A DNA stretch of 64,000 nucleotides from Streptomyces caeruleatus (GTDB lineage: Bacteria; Actinomycetota; Actinomycetes; Streptomycetales; Streptomycetaceae), in contig NZ_KQ948924.1 in assembly GCF_001514235.1 (NCBI RefSeq), positions 124,001 to 188,000 of the forward strand, given 5' to 3'. The notes under the pieces are model-generated. The model had not been told where the DNA came from and did no database searches. It saw nothing but the letters and a program-made list of their open reading frames with translations. This document shows, piece by piece, positions 23,716 to 32,530 of this stretch. Both the position numbers and the translations under genes were made by a program. Position 1 is the stretch's first letter. Each line of letters starts with the position of its first letter.

Positions 23716-25299
23716 ATGATCACCGTCACTGGTGTCGACGTGCGCGTCGGCGCGCGTCTGCTGCTGTCCGGCATCTCCTTCCACATCTCCCCCGGCGACC
23801 GCGTGGGCCTGGTCGGCCGCAACGGCGCCGGAAAGACCACCCTGTTGAACACCCTGGCGGGCACGGTGCCCCCGGCCGCCGGGACCGTGACCCGCACCGG
23901 CCAGGTCGGTCATCTGCCCCAGGACTCCCGCGCCGCCGACCCGGCGGTCACCGTCACCGACCGCATCCTGTCGGCGCGGGGCCTCGACCAGGCCGTACGG
24001 GCCCTGCGCCGTGCCGAGGTGGCCATGGCCGACGGCACGCGGGGGGCCATGGACGCCTATGTGCGGGCCGAGGCCCGGTTCCAGGCCGCCGGGGGTTACG
24101 CCGCGGAGGCGGAGGCGGCCCGGGTGGCCGCCGGTCTCGGACTTCCCGCCCGTCTGACGGACCAGCCGCTGGGTGCGCTGTCGGGCGGGCAGCGCCGCCG
24201 GGTGGAGCTGGCCCGGATCCTGTTCGCGGAACACGGCACCCTGCTGCTGGACGAGCCCACGAACCACCTGGACGCGGACTCGATCGCCTGGCTGCGCACC
24301 TTTCTGACGACCCATCACGCCGGGCTCGTGCTGATCAGCCACGACACGTCCCTGCTCGACGCCACGGTGAACCGGGTGTTCCACCTGGACCCGGGGCGCG
24401 CCACGATCGACGTCCACAACACCGGCTGGGCGGCCTACCTCGCCCAGCGGGAGGCCGACGAGCGGCGGCGTACTCGCGAGCGGGCGGGCGCCGAGCGCAA
24501 GGCGGCCTCGCTGCGCGCCCAGGCCGAGAAGATGCGCGCCCGGGTGTCGACGGCCGTGGCCGCGCGGAACATGAACCGGCGCGCCGACCGCATGCTCGCC
24601 GACCTCGAACCGGCCCGGCGCACCGACAAGGTGGCCAGGATCCGGCTGCCCCAACCCGCGCCGTGCGGGCGGGTCCCGCTGGGCGCCGTCAGCCTCAGCA
24701 AGGCGTACGGCGACCATCGGGTGCTGGCGGGCGTCGATCTGGCCGTCGACCGGGGGAGCCGTCTGGTCGTTCTCGGGCCCAACGGCGCGGGAAAGACCAC
24801 GCTGTTGCGCATCCTCGCCGGTCAGGACCGTCCCGACGACGGCCGGGTGGTCCACGGGCACGGGCTGCGCCTGGGCTACTTCGCCCAGGAACACGACACG
24901 TTGGCCCCGGAGGCGACGGTGGGCGCGCACATGGCTTCGGCAGCCCCGCATCTGACCCACGGCGAAGTGCGGCGCGTCCTGGGCTCGTTCCTGTTCACCG
25001 GCGACGACGCCGACAAGCGGGTCGGTGTCCTGTCCGGCGGGGAGAAGACCCGCCTCGCCCTGGCGGGCCTGGTCCACTCCGGTGCCAACGTGCTGCTCCT
25101 GGACGAGCCCACCAACAACCTCGACCCCGCTTCCAGGGCGGAGATCCTGGCCGCGGTGGGCACGTATCCGGGCGCGATCGTCATGGTCACCCACGACGAG
25201 GGCGCCGTCGAGGCGCTGCGCCCGGACCGGGTGTTGCTGCTGCCGGAGTCCGAGGAGGACCTGTGGTGCGAGGACTACCTTGAGCTGGTGACCGGGTGA
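23716..25299 (+). CDS. ABC-F family ATPase, 527 aa, likely ribosome protection or translation factor
   Basis: Two complete ABC domains with no membrane segments: Walker A GRNGAGKTTLLN near residue 35 and GPNGAGKTTLLR near 360; signatures LSGGQRRR and LSGGEKTR; Walker B LLLDEPTNHLD and LLLDEPTNNLD. The linker between them (about residues 230-320) is long, basic and coiled-coil-like (ERRRTRERAGAERKAASLRA). Family members bind the ribosomal E site and displace antibiotics or relieve stalls. The ATG at 23716 has GGAG upstream. The leaderless seven-codon ORF upstream favours an antibiotic-inducible resistance type, but the drug class cannot be told. Confidence 0.88.
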   Translation: MITVTGVDVRVGARLLLSGISFHISPGDRVGLVGRNGAGKTTLLNTLAGTVPPAAGTVTRTGQVGHLPQDSRAADPAVTVTDRILSARGLDQAVRALRRAEVAMADGTRGAMDAYVRAEARFQAAGGYAAEAEAARVAAGLGLPARLTDQPLGALSGGQRRRVELARILFAEHGTLLLDEPTNHLDADSIAWLRTFLTTHHAGLVLISHDTSLLDATVNRVFHLDPGRATIDVHNTGWAAYLAQREADERRRTRERAGAERKAASLRAQAEKMRARVSTAVAARNMNRRADRMLADLEPARRTDKVARIRLPQPAPCGRVPLGAVSLSKAYGDHRVLAGVDLAVDRGSRLVVLGPNGAGKTTLLRILAGQDRPDDGRVVHGHGLRLGYFAQEHDTLAPEATVGAHMASAAPHLTHGEVRRVLGSFLFTGDDADKRVGVLSGGEKTRLALAGLVHSGANVLLLDEPTNNLDPASRAEILAAVGTYPGAIVMVTHDEGAVEALRPDRVLLLPESEEDLWCEDYLELVTG

Positions 25300-25305
25300 G
25301 CAGGG

Positions 25306-26739
25306 TCAGTTGTCGCGGTACGACTCCAGCAGCCGAAGCCACACCTCGCTGATCGTCGGGTACGACGGGACGGCGTGCCACAGCCTGCTGATCGGTACCT
25401 GTCCGGCGACGGCGACGGTCGCCGAGTGGATGAGTTCGCCCACGCCGGGGCCTACGAAGGTGACGCCGAGGAGGATCTCGCGTTCCAGGTCGACGACCAT
25501 GCGGGCGCGGCCGCGGTAGCCGTCGCCGTACAGGGAGGCGCCGGAGACCGAGGCGAGGTCGTAGTCGACGGCCCGGACGCGGTGGCCTGCCTGTTCCGCC
25601 TCGGCGAGGGAGAGGCCGACGGCAGCCGCCTCCGGGTCGGTGAACACGACCTGGGGGACGGCGGCGTGGTCGGCGGTGGCGGCGTGGGCGCCCCAGGGGT
25701 CGGATTCGAGGAGGGGTACGCCGCAGGCGCGGGCGGCGATGGCCGCGCCCGCGATGCGGGCCTGGTACTTGCCCTGGTGGGTGAGGAGGGCGCGGTGGTT
25801 GACGTCGCCGACCGCGTACAGCCATTCGCTGCCGGTGACGCGGAGGCTGTCGTCGACCTCCAGCCAGGAACCGGGCGCGAGGCCGACCGCGTCGAGGCCG
25901 ATGTCGTCGGTGCGCGGGGCGCGCCCGGTGGCGAAGAGGATCTCGTCGGCCTCGATCCGGTCGCCGTGGTCGGTGCCGACCACGACCGTGCCGTTCTCCC
26001 TGGTCACCGACTCGACCGAGGTGCCGGTGCGGACGTCGGTGCCGGCCTCGGTGAGCGCCTCGGCGATCAGTTCGCCGGCGAAGGGCTCCATGCGGTTCAG
26101 CAGCCCCTTGCCGCGGACGAGGAGCGTGACCCGGGAACCGAGGGCCTGGTAGGCGGTGGCCATCTCCGTGGCGACCACTCCCCCGCCGACCACGACCAGC
26201 CGGCCGGGCACGGACTGGGCACCGGTGGCCTCGCGGCTGGTCCACGGCTTGATCTCGGCGAGTCCGGGCAGGTCGGGCAGGACGGCCCGGCTGCCGGTGC
26301 AGACGGCGACGGCGTGCCGGGCGGTCAGCACCTGCCGTTCGCCGTCGGGGCCGGTCACCTCCAGGGTGCGGGGTCCGGTGAGGCGGCCGTGGCCGCGGTA
26401 GAGGTCGGCGCCGATGCCGTTCAGCCACTGGACCTGGCCGTCGTCGTGCCAGTCGGAGGTGAAGTCGTTGCGCCGGGCGAGGACAGCGGCGGCGTCGAGG
26501 GGGCCCTGTACGGCCTGGGCGAGGCCCGGCAGGCGGCGGGCGTCGGCCTGGGCGATGGCCGGGCGCAGCAGGGCCTTGCTGGGCATGCACGCCCAGTACG
26601 AGCACTCCCCGCCGACCAGTTCGCTCTCCACGACCGCGGTGGAGAGGCCGGCCGCACGGGTGCGGTCCGCGACGTTCTCCCCGACCGGCCCGGCCCCGAG
26701 CACCACGACGTCGTACGCGATGGAATCCGTTTCCGTCAT
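25306..26739 (-). CDS. Pyridine nucleotide-disulfide oxidoreductase (dihydrolipoyl dehydrogenase/mercuric reductase-like), 477 aa
   Basis: An FAD-binding GAGPVGENVA lies near residue 15; the redox-active cysteines are in GGECSYWACMPSK (spacing CX4C as in the family); NAD-binding VVGGGVVATEMA lies near 180; and the C-terminal HAVPSYPTISE holds the catalytic His-Glu pair. It would shuttle electrons from NAD(P)H to a disulfide or similar acceptor. There is no lipoyl-complex gene nearby, so it is probably not the housekeeping Lpd. The ATG at 26739 was chosen over an upstream in-frame start at 26775. It is divergent from a thioredoxin gene, which hints at thiol redox work. Confidence 0.85.
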   Translation of the reverse strand: MTETDSIAYDVVVLGAGPVGENVADRTRAAGLSTAVVESELVGGECSYWACMPSKALLRPAIAQADARRLPGLAQAVQGPLDAAAVLARRNDFTSDWHDDGQVQWLNGIGADLYRGHGRLTGPRTLEVTGPDGERQVLTARHAVAVCTGSRAVLPDLPGLAEIKPWTSREATGAQSVPGRLVVVGGGVVATEMATAYQALGSRVTLLVRGKGLLNRMEPFAGELIAEALTEAGTDVRTGTSVESVTRENGTVVVGTDHGDRIEADEILFATGRAPRTDDIGLDAVGLAPGSWLEVDDSLRVTGSEWLYAVGDVNHRALLTHQGKYQARIAGAAIAARACGVPLLESDPWGAHAATADHAAVPQVVFTDPEAAAVGLSLAEAEQAGHRVRAVDYDLASVSGASLYGDGYRGRARMVVDLEREILLGVTFVGPGVGELIHSATVAVAGQVPISRLWHAVPSYPTISEVWLRLLESYRDN

Positions 26740-26870
26740 GGGGTCAGTCTTACGGGTGGTGTGCGGCGTGGCCACACGGGTACGCGCGCGGAGATACGCC
26801 GGAATACGCGGTCGTACGGTCGTGTTGTCGCCGACGGCTTCGCCCCCACACCAGGAAGAGGGAATTCGCC

Positions 26871-27257
<387 letters not shown>

Positions 27258-27302
27258 GACCGCGGTCCGGAGGATCCGGCAGGTCCGGACGGTCCAGAAG
27301 GT

Positions 27303-28739
27303 CTAGAAGGGGTACGCCGCCACGTCACCACGCACCGTCGTCCAGCGCACGTCGGTGAACGCCTCCAGGTTGGACTCGCCGCCGAACCGGGCGCCGGTGC
27401 CGGAGGCGGCGATGCCACCGAAGGGCGCGACGGCCTCGTCGTTCACGGTCTGGTCGTTGATGTGCACGATGCCGGTCGGGATTCGCTCGGCCAGGTCGAG
27501 GCCCCGGGCGGCGTCCCCGGTGACTATGCCCAGGGAGAGGCCGTAGGAGCTCGCGGCGGCGAGGGCGGCGGCCTCGTCGGCGGTGGCGAAGGGGCGCACC
27601 GGCGCGACGGGACCGAACACCTCCTCGGCGTACGCGGGGGTCTGGTCGTCGACGCCGGCGAGCACGGTCGGCCGGTAGAACAGCTGCTCGTGGGTGCCGC
27701 CCGCGGCGAGCTTGGCGCCCCGGGACCGGCTGGCCTCCACCAGGCCGTGCACCTTGCCGAGCTGGCCCGAGTCGATGAGCGGGCCGAGGTGGACCTCGGA
27801 GCGGTGCGGGTCGCCGACGGCGAGGGAGTCGGCCTTGGCGGCGAGGCGTTCGACGTACTCCTCGTAGAGCGACTGGTGGACGAGATGGCGTCCGGTCGTC
27901 ATGCAGATCTGGCCCTGGTGGAAGAAGGAGCCCCAGGCGGCCGTGGAGATCACCGCGTCGAGGTCGGCGTCCTCCAGCACGATCAGGGCGGAGTTGCCGC
28001 CCAGCTCCAGGTGCGCGCGCTTGAGATGGCGTCCGGCGGCCTCGCCGACGGCCCGGCCCGCGCCGGTGGACCCGGTGAAGGAGATGACGGGCACGCGCGG
28101 GTCGGCGACCAGCGCCTGGCCCGCCTCGGGGCCGCCCGGCAGGATGTGCAGCAGTCCCTCGGGCAGGCCTGCCTCGGCGAGGACCGCCGCGAGGGCCAGA
28201 CCACCGCAGACCGCGGTGCGCGGGTCGGGCTTGAGGATCACCGCGTTGCCGAGCGCGAGGGCCGGGGCGACGGAGCGGATCGAGAGGATCAGCGGGGCGT
28301 TGAACGGGGCGATCACGCCGACGACACCGACGGGGACGCGGCGGGTGTACGACAGGCGGGGCGCCTCGCTGGGCAGGATGTGCCCGGCCGGGCGGGAGGC
28401 GAGCGCGGCGGCCTCGTAGCACTCCTGGGAGGCGACGTGCAGTTCGAAGTCGGCCTTGCCGGGGATCGAACCGGACTCGCGCACGAGCCATTCGCGCAGC
28501 TCGTCGGCGTGCGCGGCGAAGAGGTCACCGGCCTTGCGCAGCACCGCGGCGCGCACGAAGTGCGGGACGCGCGCCCACTCGGCCTGGGCGGCACGGGCGG
28601 CCTCGGCGGCCGGGGCGACGTCCTCGGCGCCGGCCAGGGTGACGGTGCCGAGCGTGTCGCCGGTGGCGGACTCGGTGACGGTGTACTCCTGTCCCGACAG
28701 GGAGCTGGACTGCCAGGCCTTCGGGTCGAGCAACGGCAT
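27303..28739 (-). CDS. Aromatic-type aldehyde dehydrogenase (benzaldehyde/vanillin dehydrogenase-like), 478 aa
   Basis: The catalytic cysteine is in FFHQGQICMTTGR and the general-base glutamate in HLELGGNSALIV; the NAD-binding IVLEDADLD and FTGSTGAGRAVGEAAG regions are complete. The N-terminal part and the NDQTVNDEAVAPFGG segment resemble NAD-dependent benzaldehyde dehydrogenases. Placed 32 bp downstream of pobA, it would supply 4-hydroxybenzoate from 4-hydroxybenzaldehyde, or vanillate from vanillin. The ATG at 28739 has GGAGAG upstream. Confidence 0.88.
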   Translation of the reverse strand: MPLLDPKAWQSSSLSGQEYTVTESATGDTLGTVTLAGAEDVAPAAEAARAAQAEWARVPHFVRAAVLRKAGDLFAAHADELREWLVRESGSIPGKADFELHVASQECYEAAALASRPAGHILPSEAPRLSYTRRVPVGVVGVIAPFNAPLILSIRSVAPALALGNAVILKPDPRTAVCGGLALAAVLAEAGLPEGLLHILPGGPEAGQALVADPRVPVISFTGSTGAGRAVGEAAGRHLKRAHLELGGNSALIVLEDADLDAVISTAAWGSFFHQGQICMTTGRHLVHQSLYEEYVERLAAKADSLAVGDPHRSEVHLGPLIDSGQLGKVHGLVEASRSRGAKLAAGGTHEQLFYRPTVLAGVDDQTPAYAEEVFGPVAPVRPFATADEAAALAAASSYGLSLGIVTGDAARGLDLAERIPTGIVHINDQTVNDEAVAPFGGIAASGTGARFGGESNLEAFTDVRWTTVRGDVAAYPF

Positions 28740-28771
28740 TGCGACTCTCCGTTCGATCACCGGGGCGGGAC

Positions 28772-29950
28772 TCACAGGGGAAGCGGGAGTCCCGAGTAGT
28801 TCGCCGCCAGTTCGGCGGCCGCGTGACGGGATGCGGTGATCCGGCGCAGACGTGCGAGCTGCATCCGGTGGTCGAACGCATCCCCGTCTGGTTGAGCGTG
28901 CAACATCTTAGTCATGTCGTCCGAGAAACGGCTCGCTTGCCACACACGTTGGAGGCACAACTCGGAGTATCCGTCGAGAAGTTGTGTGCTCCCCGTGCGG
29001 TGCAGCTCGACCAGGCCGCGGGCCAGGACCCGTACGTCCGACACGGCGAGGTTGAGGCCCTTGGCGCCCGTCGGCGGGACGATGTGGGCGGCGTCCCCGG
29101 CGAGCAGGAGCCGGCCGTGGCGCATCGGTTCGTGGACGTAACCGCGCATCGCCGTGACGGACTTGGCGGTGATGGGGCCGCGGTTCAGGGTCCAGTCGGC
29201 GTCGATCGCGAAGCGGGCGGCGAGTTCGTCCCAGACACGGTCGTCGGGCCAGTCGTCCGGGTCGGTGCCGTTGGGGACCTGGAGGTAGAGCCGGGAGACA
29301 GCGGGTGAGCGCATGCTGTGCAGGGCGAAGCCGCCGTCGCCGCGCGCGTAGATCAACTCGTCGCAGGACGGCGGCACTTCGGCCAGGACGCCGAGCCAGG
29401 AGTACGGGTACTCGTGCCCGTACGAGCGGCCGACGCCGGCCGGGAAGGCGTCGCGGGAGACGCCGTGGAAGCCGTCGCAGCCGGCGACCCAGTCGCAGGT
29501 CAGGGTCTGTTCGTGCCCCTCGTGCCGGAACCGTACGACGGGCCTGTCGCTCTCCGGCTTCTCGACGGCCAGTGCCTCCGCCTCGAACAACAGCGGTGGG
29601 CCCTCGGCGAGTTGGAGCGCCACGAGATCCTTGACGATCTCGGTCTGGGCGTAGATCGTCACCGTACGGCCGCCGGTGAGGCTCGGGAAGTCGATGTGGT
29701 GGCGTTCCCGGTCGAAGCGCAGCTCGATGCCCTGGTGGACCAGGCCCTCGGCCGTCAGCCGCTCGGCGGCACCGGCCTCGCGCAGCGCGTGGACCGTGCC
29801 CTGCTCCAGCATGCCGGCCCGCTGCCGCTGCTCGACGTACTCCCGCGTCCGGGCCTCCAGGACCACGCAGTCGATGCCCGCGCGGTGCAGCAGCCGGGCG
29901 AGCAGCAGCCCGGCGGGACCCCCGCCGATGATGCCGACCGTCGTGCGCAT
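28772..29950 (-). CDS. pobA: 4-hydroxybenzoate 3-monooxygenase, 392 aa
   Basis: This is a flavoprotein hydroxylase: the FAD-binding GIIGGGPAGLLLARLLHRAG starts at residue 6; the RQRAGMLEQGTV substrate-site motif is near 44-55; the DG motif CDWVAGCDGFHGVSRDAFP follows; and GDAAHIVPPTGAKGLNLAVSDV is near 285. The length (~392) matches PobA. It uses NADPH and oxygen to convert 4-hydroxybenzoate to protocatechuate. The start is the ATG at 29950, 68 bp after the stop of a LacI regulator on the same strand. Protocatechuate ring-cleavage genes are not in the window. Confidence 0.9.
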   Translation of the reverse strand: MRTTVGIIGGGPAGLLLARLLHRAGIDCVVLEARTREYVEQRQRAGMLEQGTVHALREAGAAERLTAEGLVHQGIELRFDRERHHIDFPSLTGGRTVTIYAQTEIVKDLVALQLAEGPPLLFEAEALAVEKPESDRPVVRFRHEGHEQTLTCDWVAGCDGFHGVSRDAFPAGVGRSYGHEYPYSWLGVLAEVPPSCDELIYARGDGGFALHSMRSPAVSRLYLQVPNGTDPDDWPDDRVWDELAARFAIDADWTLNRGPITAKSVTAMRGYVHEPMRHGRLLLAGDAAHIVPPTGAKGLNLAVSDVRVLARGLVELHRTGSTQLLDGYSELCLQRVWQASRFSDDMTKMLHAQPDGDAFDHRMQLARLRRITASRHAAAELAANYSGLPLPL

Positions 29951-30018
29951 GTCCACGCTCCCTGGCTTCGACGGTACGTCGGCCGGACGCGCGCCGCCTC
30001 GGACGGCCGCGCCGCGCC

Positions 30019-31065
30019 TCAGCTGGACTCGCGGTGCACCACCGTCGCTCCCAGCACCTTGTGGGTCTCGGGTGCGGTGCCGGGGTCGCGCACCGCGCGG
30101 TCGACCAGTTCCGCGAGGTCGCGGCCGGACGGCAGTTCGATGTGGACCGTGCTCAACCTGGGCCGCAGCAGGCGTCCGAGCATCAGGTCGTCGGCGCCGA
30201 TGACGGCCGTGTCGGCGGGGACGCGGACGCCCTCGTCCGCAAGGGCGCGCATCAGCAGCATGGCGTACTCGTCGTTGTAGGCGAACACGGCGTCGAGGCC
30301 GAGGTCGCGCCAGCGGGCGGCGAGCCGGGCGGCGGACTCCTCCGTGTAGGCCAGTGGCAGCTCGGTCAGGGTGGCGTCGGTGCCGTGCAGGGCGCGGCGT
30401 ACGCCTTCGAGGCGGGGTGCGGAGAACGACTCCAGGCCGCACTCCTGCGGCACCACCACGCCGATCCGGCGCCGGCCGCGGTCGTACAGATGGCGGCCGG
30501 CGCTGTGTCCGACGGCCTCGTAGTCCATGAGCAGGGCGTGGGCGCCCTCGACGGAGTCGGGGCCGAGCGAGACCACGGCCCGGGCGCCCGAGCGCTTGAG
30601 CACCGTCACGCCCTTCGGGCCGAGGCCGGAGCCGGACACCAGGACGGCGACGGGGCGCAGCTCGGCCCAGGCGCGGGCGGCCTCGTCGCCGTGCAGACCG
30701 ATGCTGCCGTGCTGTACGACGGTGTAGTCGAGACGGCCGAGCGCCAGCTGGAGGTCGCCGAGGAAACGGCTGTAGAGCGGGCCGGCGGGAAAGCTCGGGG
30801 CGGGCATGAGGACCAAACGGCTGTGCCCGGCGCGCAGGCTGCGGGCCGCCGCGTGCGGGACGTACCCGAGTTCCTTCGCGGCCTCGTGGACACGGCGGCG
30901 GGTGGGCTCGCTGATCCGGACGGCGCTGGTGTTGTTGAGGACGTAGGAGACGGTCGCGCGCGAGACGCCGGCCAGGCGGGCCACATCGGCGCTCGTCGGT
31001 ACCGAGCGCTGTGCGGGCAGTGCGGGCGCGGGCGTTTTCGGTATCTGCACCATGACGTACGGCAT
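30019..31065 (-). CDS. LacI-family transcriptional regulator, 348 aa
   Basis: A LacI helix-turn-helix (TSADVARLAGVSRATVSYVL, then NNTSAVRISEPTRRRV) begins about 25 residues in, followed by a full ligand-binding domain (DAVFAYNDEYAMLLMRAL, VIGADDLMLGRLLRPRLSTV). It is upstream of pobA and the aldehyde dehydrogenase on the same strand and could control them. That would be unusual because LacI proteins mostly sense sugars, whereas pobA is usually controlled by IclR- or AraC-type PobR. The ATG at 31065 is one of two possible starts (the other is 31053). Confidence 0.85.
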   Translation of the reverse strand: MPYVMVQIPKTPAPALPAQRSVPTSADVARLAGVSRATVSYVLNNTSAVRISEPTRRRVHEAAKELGYVPHAAARSLRAGHSRLVLMPAPSFPAGPLYSRFLGDLQLALGRLDYTVVQHGSIGLHGDEAARAWAELRPVAVLVSGSGLGPKGVTVLKRSGARAVVSLGPDSVEGAHALLMDYEAVGHSAGRHLYDRGRRRIGVVVPQECGLESFSAPRLEGVRRALHGTDATLTELPLAYTEESAARLAARWRDLGLDAVFAYNDEYAMLLMRALADEGVRVPADTAVIGADDLMLGRLLRPRLSTVHIELPSGRDLAELVDRAVRDPGTAPETHKVLGATVVHRESS

Positions 31066-31112
31066 CTTCGCAGAACCTGTGAACGGGGGCCCGGGCCGGG
31101 GTCCCCGCCCGC

Positions 31113-31769
31113 TCACGCCCCGGTGCGCGTCACGCGCTCGACCAGGTCGAGCCAGCCCTTCTCCAGTCGCTCCATGGGCATGCCGCACTGCCTGGTCAGG
31201 TGGTTGATCAGGGCGGGGTCGAGGTACGCCAGCAGCGGCTGGGCGAGGAGCTCGCAGTCGGCGTCCGGCAGGATCTGGCGCAGCAGCACGGTGACGTGGG
31301 TGTGGAGCGCCCGGACCGACGGGTGGGCGTAGCGACGCGTGGGGTCCGGCTGGGCGGCCAGCTGAAGGTCCAGTTGCTCGGCGGAGCGGTACAGGACGGC
31401 CACGCCGAACGCGCGGAGCCGGTCGACCGGGGGCGCTCCGGGGCCCAGCGGCGGCGGGCCGCCGAGGAAGTCGGCCTGGAGCCCCCGCGCGGAGTGGTCC
31501 AGCAGCGCCGTCAGCAGACCGGTGCGGTCGCCGAAGCGGCGGAACACCGTCCCCTTGCCCACGCCCGCCTCCGCGGCCACGGCCTCCATGGTGACCCCGG
31601 CCGCGCCGTGCTCCGCGATCAGCCGGGCGGCGGCCTCCAGCAGCCGGGCCCGGTTGCGGGCCGCGTCGGCGCGCAGGCAGGGCTCGTCGGCGGCGGAACC
31701 GACCTCCAGCAACTGGGGCGTGTCGACGGGCTCCTGGGGCGGTGGGAAGGGCGGCAGAACGGCGGACAT
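31113..31769 (-). CDS. TetR-family transcriptional regulator, 218 aa
   Basis: A TetR DNA-binding domain spans about residues 30-85 (ARLLEAAARLIAEHGAAGVTMEAVAAEAGVGKGTVFRRFGDR, read in parts), after a proline-rich N-terminal extension of about 30 residues. The C-terminal ligand domain is divergent, as usual. The gene is divergent from an FMN-reductase-type gene, with two GGACC-NN-GGTCC palindromes between them, so it very probably represses both. The inducer is unknown; a quinone or electrophile would fit the neighbour. Confidence 0.9.
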   Translation of the reverse strand: MSAVLPPFPPPQEPVDTPQLLEVGSAADEPCLRADAARNRARLLEAAARLIAEHGAAGVTMEAVAAEAGVGKGTVFRRFGDRTGLLTALLDHSARGLQADFLGGPPPLGPGAPPVDRLRAFGVAVLYRSAEQLDLQLAAQPDPTRRYAHPSVRALHTHVTVLLRQILPDADCELLAQPLLAYLDPALINHLTRQCGMPMERLEKGWLDLVERVTRTGA

Positions 31770-31800
31770 GAAGCCAGCGTAAAGCATCGGGAATGAAACT

Positions 31801-31812
31801 GGACCGCGGTCC
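31801..31812. promoter_or_regulatory. TetR operator copy 1 (GGACCGCGGTCC)
   Basis: This perfect 12-bp palindrome lies 32 bp from the TetR start and 74 bp from the reductase start. It shares the GGACC-NN-GGTCC core with a second copy centred 35 bp away. Confidence 0.7.
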
Positions 31813-31834
31813 GGTTAAGGTGCTAGAAATTAAG

Positions 31835-31848
31835 CGGACCCCGGTCCG
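31835..31848. promoter_or_regulatory. TetR operator copy 2 (CGGACC-CC-GGTCCG)
   Basis: This palindrome with 6-bp arms and a 2-bp spacer lies 38 bp before the reductase ATG. It has the same core as copy 1, giving two sites for autorepression and repression of the reductase. Confidence 0.7.
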
Positions 31849-31885
31849 GTTCGTTACGGCAGTGTTTCAGCCCCTTGGAGTTCGC

Positions 31886-32449
31886 ATGTCTGTTCGCATC
31901 CTCGCCCTCGTCGGCAGCCTTCGCGCCGGTTCGCACAACCGTCAGCTGGCCGAGGCGGCCGTCAAGCTCGCTCCCGAGGGCGCCGAGGTCGTGCTCTTCG
32001 AGGGCCTGGCCGAGATCCCCTTCTACAACGAGGACATCGACGTCGAGGGCGGCGTCCCGGCCGCGGCCGCCAAGCTGCGCGAGGCCGCGCAGTCCGCCGA
32101 CGCGTTCCTGTTCTTCTCCCCCGAGTACAACGGCACGATCCCGGCCGTGCTGAAGAACGCCATCGACTGGCTGTCCCGCCCGTACGGCTCCGGCGCCTTC
32201 GGCGGCAAGCCGGTCGCCGTGGTCGGCACCGCCTTCGGCCAGTACGGCGGCGTGTGGGCGCAGGACGAGACCCGCAAGGCCGTGGGCATCGCCGGCGGCA
32301 AGGTGCTGGAGGACGTCAAGCTGTCCATCCCCGGCTCCGTGACCCGTTTCGCCGAGACGCACCCGGTCGACGACGCCGAGGTCGCCGCGCAGCTGACCGA
32401 GGTCATCGCGCGCGTCCACGGGCACGCGGGCGAGGCCGTCGCGGCCTGA
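31886..32449 (+). CDS. NADPH-dependent FMN reductase / quinone reductase family protein, 187 aa
   Basis: A flavodoxin-like fold with LVGSLRAGSHNRQLAEAA at the N-terminus and the family motif FFSPEYNGTIPAVLKNAIDW at about residues 75-95. Members reduce FMN, quinones, azo dyes or chromate with NAD(P)H in the cytoplasm. The ATG at 31886 has GGAG upstream. Its promoter region contains two TetR-type palindromes and it is followed by a strong terminator, so it forms a single-gene transcription unit controlled by the divergent TetR. Confidence 0.88.
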   Translation: MSVRILALVGSLRAGSHNRQLAEAAVKLAPEGAEVVLFEGLAEIPFYNEDIDVEGGVPAAAAKLREAAQSADAFLFFSPEYNGTIPAVLKNAIDWLSRPYGSGAFGGKPVAVVGTAFGQYGGVWAQDETRKAVGIAGGKVLEDVKLSIPGSVTRFAETHPVDDAEVAAQLTEVIARVHGHAGEAVAA

Positions 32450-32467
32450 CCGGACGCGAGGCCGTCA

Positions 32468-32501
32468 GCAGGGGCCGGAGCCAAAGCGCTCCGGCCCCTG
32501 C
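32468..32501 (+). terminator. Perfect 14-bp stem terminator after the FMN reductase gene
   Basis: The arms GCAGGGGCCGGAGC (32468-32481) and GCTCCGGCCCCTGC (32488-32501) enclose a 6-base loop. It lies 19 bp past the reductase stop and before the convergent LysR gene, so it may act in both directions. Confidence 0.85.
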
Positions 32502-32530
32502 TCGTGCTTCAGGCCCCCCGTGACCCCGTG

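Noticed and set aside
27258..27302. Repeated GGTCCGGA motifs between thioredoxin and aldehyde dehydrogenase
   Set aside because: Arms do not form a convincing hairpin; likely simple GC-rich intergenic sequence.
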